NCBI GenBank assembly: GCA_910574255.1
Contig: CAJTAK010000016.1
Coordinates: 47,523 to 111,522, forward strand
Direction: 5' to 3'
Length of the DNA: 64,000 nucleotides
Source of the DNA: Clostridia bacterium
GTDB lineage: Bacteria; Bacillota; Clostridia; Lachnospirales; Lachnospiraceae
A model generated the notes under the pieces. It was not told the origin of the DNA. It ran no database searches and was given only the letters and a program-made list of their open reading frames with translations. Of the stretch, positions 60,781-64,000 are shown one piece after another. A program made the translations under genes and the position numbers. Positions within the stretch are counted from its first letter, which is position 1, and each line of letters begins with the position of its first letter.

Positions 60781-62199
60781 ATGTATAACCCAGCATCCAA
60801 AAGGGCGGAAGAATTTATGGATCATGAAGAGATCCTGGCTTCCATTCAATATGCACGGGAAAATAAAAACAACCGGGAATTGATAGAATCTCTGCTTGCC
60901 AGGGCAAAGGACTGCAAGGGACTGTCTCACCGGGAGGCGCTGGTGCTGTTAGAGTGCGAGGAACCGGATCTGCTGGAGCGGATATTCCGGCTGGCCAGGG
61001 AGATTAAGCAGAAGTTTTACGGAAACCGGATCGTGATGTTTGCACCTCTGTATCTGTCCAATTACTGTGTCAATGGGTGTACCTACTGTCCTTATCATTT
61101 TAAGAATAAGCATATTGCCCGTAAAAAGCTGACCCAGGAGGAGATTCGCCGGGAGGTGACTGCCCTGCAGGATATGGGGCATAAGAGGCTGGCTTTGGAG
61201 ACAGGGGAGGACCCTGTGAATAATCCCATTGAATATGTGCTGGAATCTATTCGGACCATTTACGGGATACGGCATAAGAACGGTGCCATCCGCCGGGTGA
61301 ATGTAAATATTGCGGCGACTACGGTGGAAAATTATCGAAAGCTTAAGGAAGCGGGAATCGGGACATACATTCTTTTTCAGGAGACCTATCATAAGGAAAA
61401 TTATGAGAAGCTTCATCCTGCCGGACCCAAGCATGACTATGCGTACCATACGGAGGCTATGGACCGGGCCATGGAAGGAGGCATTGATGATGTGGGAATA
61501 GGCGTCCTCTTTGGCCTCAATCATTACCGCTATGATTTTACGGGATTGTTAATGCATGCGGAGCATTTGGAGGCGGTGTTCGGGGTGGGTCCTCATACCA
61601 TCAGTGTTCCGCGGATTCGGAATGCGGATGACATTGATGCCTCCGCCTTTGAGGATGCCATATCCGATGAGCTTTTTGAGCGGATTGTGGCAGTGATTCG
61701 GATTGCTGTTCCCTACACGGGAATGATTATTTCCACCCGGGAATCAAAAGCTACCAGAGAAAAGGTGCTTAAGCTTGGGGTGTCCCAGATCAGCGGCGGT
61801 TCCCGTACCAGTGTGGGCGGCTATGCCAGGGAGGAGACGGAAGAGGAAAATTCCGCCCAATTTGACGTGAGTGATAAAAGAACCCTGGATCAGGTGGTGA
61901 ATTGGCTGCTTAATCAGGGGATGATTCCAAGCTTCTGTACAGCCTGTTACCGGGAGGGGCGTACCGGGGATCGCTTTATGAAGCTGGTAAAATCCGGACA
62001 GATTGCGAACTGCTGCCAGCCCAATGCGCTGATGACTCTGAAGGAATATCTGATAGACTATGCTTCGGAGGACACCAGAAGGAAGGGGGAGGCCCTGATA
62101 CGGGAAGAATTGAAAAGCATAACCAGTGATAAGATTCGGAAAAGGGCGGAGCAGAATTTAAAGGAGATTGAGAATGGAACAAGAGATTTCAGGTTTTAG
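60781..62199 (+). CDS. hydG: [FeFe] hydrogenase maturase HydG (radical SAM)
   Basis: 472 residues. The radical SAM cysteines are C96, C100 and C103 in CVNGCTYC, and the auxiliary cluster C-terminal motif appears as FCTACYREGRTGDRFM to NCCQPNAL. YKHIARKKLT-type and SGGSRTSVGGY elements fit HydG. It cleaves tyrosine to CO and cyanide for the hydrogenase H-cluster. The ATG at 60781 with GAAGGAA 7 bases upstream was chosen; ATG 60757 is an alternative. hydE, hydF and the hydrogenase are not in this window. A short cysteine-rich gene overlaps its end. Confidence 0.95.
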   Translation: MYNPASKRAEEFMDHEEILASIQYARENKNNRELIESLLARAKDCKGLSHREALVLLECEEPDLLERIFRLAREIKQKFYGNRIVMFAPLYLSNYCVNGCTYCPYHFKNKHIARKKLTQEEIRREVTALQDMGHKRLALETGEDPVNNPIEYVLESIRTIYGIRHKNGAIRRVNVNIAATTVENYRKLKEAGIGTYILFQETYHKENYEKLHPAGPKHDYAYHTEAMDRAMEGGIDDVGIGVLFGLNHYRYDFTGLLMHAEHLEAVFGVGPHTISVPRIRNADDIDASAFEDAISDELFERIVAVIRIAVPYTGMIISTRESKATREKVLKLGVSQISGGSRTSVGGYAREETEEENSAQFDVSDKRTLDQVVNWLLNQGMIPSFCTACYREGRTGDRFMKLVKSGQIANCCQPNALMTLKEYLIDYASEDTRRKGEALIREELKSITSDKIRKRAEQNLKEIENGTRDFRF

Positions 62200-62437
62200 A
62201 CAGGGATGGGAGGCATCCCGGAAATATCGCTGGAAGGAAAGTAAGGAGGGGGAGGATATGGAGGAAGACCGGGCCTACGTCCAAAGGTTTGAGACGATTT
62301 GCCCCGTAGACTCCTCGAAGGTGGTGCATACGGTGCGCTTTCTCAAAAGTACCTGCACTCGTGTGGATGATATTGTGGATGATTTTCACTGCAGCCGTAA
62401 TGGGAGCTGTGTGAAATGCACTGAGAATTACCGATAA
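62174..62437 (+). CDS. Small cysteine-containing protein of unknown function, overlapping hydG
   Basis: 87 residues. Cysteines lie in ICPVD, STCTRV, FHCSRNGSC and CVKC, with the last two forming a C-x5-C-x2-C group that could hold metal. The middle is basic/acidic without membrane character. It begins inside the 3' end of hydG behind AAGGAG with 8-base spacing, so it is translated from the same message. A link to hydrogenase maturation is suggested only by position. Confidence 0.6.
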   Translation: MEQEISGFRQGWEASRKYRWKESKEGEDMEEDRAYVQRFETICPVDSSKVVHTVRFLKSTCTRVDDIVDDFHCSRNGSCVKCTENYR

Positions 62438-62441
62438 GAAT

Positions 62442-63287
62442 TTAGCAGGAAAAAATATTCCGGTCAAATTTTCGGGCAAAAAGATGTGGCAGGGAGCGTA
62501 GAAATTCTGCATCCTCCTTTTGAAAAGTATAGGGACTGTTTTCATTTCCCCGTTCCCAGTCAATATAACGAAGATTTCCCAGAGAGAGACCGCTTCCAAA
62601 TGGATCAAAAATCTGATCCATAAAAGAAGAGTTCACAGCCAGGGTTTGGAGGAGCAGCTCGTCTGCACAGACAGAATGGCGGAAATGCTTTTTAATCCAG
62701 TCTTCATGATTTAGGACATACTGTGCAAATGCATGCGTAATGCTGAACCAGTTAGCCCCTTTCTGCAAGGAAAGGGATTGCCCTTTCAGCCGGTCTACAT
62801 GGAGAAGCCGCTGAAGCTTTGTAAGAAGCATATCTGCAGGCTCAGCCAGGGAACAGGAGCTTTCCCGAAAGAAATGATAAAGGGAAATGCGCTCACGAAT
62901 CTGGGGAAGAAATTTTGGCGTATCAAAACAGAGAAATTCTTTCCCGGCATGCTCTTCAAAGAACTGATGAATCTCGTCCTGGGTTTTTAAGGGAAAGTCG
63001 GAACCGGATAGGAGGTGATAGTAGGCGTAATGACGGGGAACGGCAGCTTTTAAGAGTACCAGCTCGCAGGCTGTCTGACTGTAGCCGCCCCAGTGGACAT
63101 TCAGGCGTTTGGTAAAATACAGGGATGACTTTTGAACAACATGAGAAAAGCCCGTAAAGTCAAAGTTCTGAGCTTTTTGATCTATATGAAGATAAATATC
63201 ATTGCGTTCATCATCCAAAGCCAGAAGCAGTTCTTTTAAAAAGGAAAATTGATGGTGGGCCATGATCAGGTATGCATGACGGTTCAT
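62442..63287 (-). CDS. GT14-type beta-1,6-N-acetylglucosaminyltransferase-like protein
   Basis: 281 residues. The core-2/I-branching family pattern is present: YLIMAHHQFSFLKELLLAL, DIYLHIDQKA, VHWGGYSQTACELVLLKAA, YYHLLSGSDFPLKTQDEI and SVCADELLLQTLAVNS. These enzymes add N-acetylglucosamine or other sugars to glycans; here probably exopolysaccharide or a surface glycan. GGGGGGAG precedes the ATG. It converges with the small hydG-linked gene 4 bases away. Confidence 0.85.
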   Translation of the reverse strand: MNRHAYLIMAHHQFSFLKELLLALDDERNDIYLHIDQKAQNFDFTGFSHVVQKSSLYFTKRLNVHWGGYSQTACELVLLKAAVPRHYAYYHLLSGSDFPLKTQDEIHQFFEEHAGKEFLCFDTPKFLPQIRERISLYHFFRESSCSLAEPADMLLTKLQRLLHVDRLKGQSLSLQKGANWFSITHAFAQYVLNHEDWIKKHFRHSVCADELLLQTLAVNSSFMDQIFDPFGSGLSLGNLRYIDWERGNENSPYTFQKEDAEFLRSLPHLFARKFDRNIFSC

Positions 63288-63412
63288 AGAGTTCTCCCCC
63301 TATGTTTTTTATCTTCTCATTAACGCCCATTGTATCACAACAAAAGAAAAAGCACCATTCTTTACAGCAGATTTTTGAAAAATTTTATTACAAGGAACAT
63401 ATTGCTTTTTAC

Positions 63413-63751
63413 TTAATTTTCTTGGGAACTCTCATCACATTGAGCTAAATAGTTCAGGTAGGACACTAAATGGTTTTTCCCGGAAGGGGATAGATGATCA
63501 TAGGTTTCCAGCAGATATTCCTGCTCAGTAGTCAAATCTTTGGAAGAACGTTCAAAAAACTGGGACACAGAAACACCGCAGGCAGAGCAGATCTTTTCAA
63601 GGGTCTGCACACGGGGATCGGTATTTTTATCAAACATGGAGGTCAGAGTGGAAAGAGAAATACCGGCCTTACATGCAAGACGGTATGCATTAAAATTGTT
63701 CTTTTCCATAAGCTCCTTGATACGTCTAATACAAAAATTTTCTTCGTACAT
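63413..63751 (-). CDS. XRE family helix-turn-helix regulator
   Basis: 112 residues. The N-terminal Cro/CI-type helix-turn-helix (IRRIKELMEKNNFNAYRLACKAGISLSTLTSMF, LEKICSACGVSVSQFF) is followed by a helical C-terminus. GGAG lies 9 bases before the ATG and TATAAT on the minus strand lies at 63779-63774. It stands alone, divergent from the RNA candidate at the right end of the window. Its targets are not visible. Confidence 0.88.
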   Translation of the reverse strand: MYEENFCIRRIKELMEKNNFNAYRLACKAGISLSTLTSMFDKNTDPRVQTLEKICSACGVSVSQFFERSSKDLTTEQEYLLETYDHLSPSGKNHLVSYLNYLAQCDESSQEN

Positions 63752-63858
63752 GAAAAATAGCTCCGTTACGATTATTATACGTTCTATTTTAGTATATTAT
63801 GCGGTGTATATAAAAGAGTTAGAATCCGATGAAAAACATAGAATATGCGTCGTGAATG

Positions 63859-63867
63859 TGATATAAT
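63859..63867 (+). promoter_or_regulatory. Extended -10 promoter
   Basis: TG-A-TATAAT (63859-63867) is a perfect extended -10 box. There is no clear -35 box. A transcript would start near 63874. Confidence 0.5.
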
Positions 63868-63873
63868 AACGAC

Positions 63874-63962
63874 ATACCCGTCTTTAGCAGTTAACACCAT
63901 ATTCTTTCGAAGCAAACCGTATATTCAACCCTTTTTAAACGCCTTGAAATAAGGCTTTTTTT
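63874..63962 (+). ncRNA. Candidate small RNA or leader RNA
   Basis: About 90 bases run from the predicted start to an intrinsic terminator (GCCTT-GAAAT-AAGGC followed by seven T, 63941-63962). No open frame with a ribosome site is present. It may be an independent small RNA, or an attenuated leader for a gene beyond the window. Confidence 0.4.
63941..63962 (+). terminator. Terminator near the right end of the window
   Basis: GCCTT (63941-63945) pairs with AAGGC (63951-63955), followed by T7. Confidence 0.7.
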
Positions 63963-64000
63963 ATTTCTCATAACTCTTGCATTTTTATTTTTTCTATGTT

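Overview
The window reads as a chromosomal stretch of a strictly anaerobic clostridium, most likely a member of the family Lachnospiraceae. The evidence is a mid-GC Firmicutes gene style with AGGAGG-type ribosome binding sites and frequent TTG starts, a type I glutamine synthetase paired with an ANTAR RNA-binding regulator, the LL-diaminopimelate aminotransferase (DapL) route to lysine/peptidoglycan, the [FeFe]-hydrogenase maturase HydG, type III pantothenate kinase, and several BlaI/M56, PadR/HAAS and VanRS-like signalling modules. No plasmid, prophage or CRISPR array is visible.

Layout. 0-5.4 kb: the tail of an HtrA-like protease, a divergent ClpX paralogue, then an overlapping run of an acyltransferase, a small coiled-coil protein, a DUF3810 metalloprotease and a NUDIX hydrolase, converging on a superoxide dismutase. 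5.5-10 kb: tRNA-Pro, then nitrogen and diaminopimelate genes (glnA with a leader attenuator, an ANTAR regulator, dapF, dapL). 10.4-15.3 kb: a large FtsA-like ATPase with a C-terminal repeat linker, an amidohydrolase, and an AAA ATPase behind an operator array. 15.4-25.6 kb: BlaI/M56, PadR/HAAS and OmpR-type two-component regulators, then an M19 dipeptidase. 25.7-30.9 kb: a more AT-rich accessory segment (TetR, metallo-beta-lactamase fold protein, GNAT-YoaP, zinc ribbon, alpha/beta hydrolase, frameshifted LysR). 31-40 kb: a C26 amidotransferase, a MacAB-type exporter, and a hybrid histidine kinase with a substrate-binding protein broken by an in-frame TGA. 40-50 kb: housekeeping (nth, two RNA methyltransferases, folC, pheA, degV) plus a MATE exporter with an AraC regulator. 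51-58.6 kb: a second BlaI/M56 pair whose M56 protein carries a predicted Asp-box propeller, then a membrane protein, a MecA-like penicillin-binding protein and an AI-2E permease. 58.7-64 kb: coaX, dinB, hydG with a small cysteine protein, a GT14 glycosyltransferase, an XRE regulator and a probable small RNA.

The most unusual pattern is a dispersed family of leader elements. A box related to TACGGAACT-N3-AAT ends at the ribosome binding site of about nine genes. In most copies a second box lies upstream and a hairpin sits between the two. Three copies (before dapL, padR and the 20.2-kb membrane gene) share a related apical loop, while their stems differ in sequence. In the dapL and 20.2-kb copies the stems stay well paired; the padR copy is weaker. 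That is what a conserved RNA structure, or a palindromic mobile element that became a 5' UTR, would look like. A second palindrome family of about 200 bases flanks the VanRS-like two-component system on both sides.

All calls come from reading the sequence. Family names rest on recognised motifs and no database search was run.
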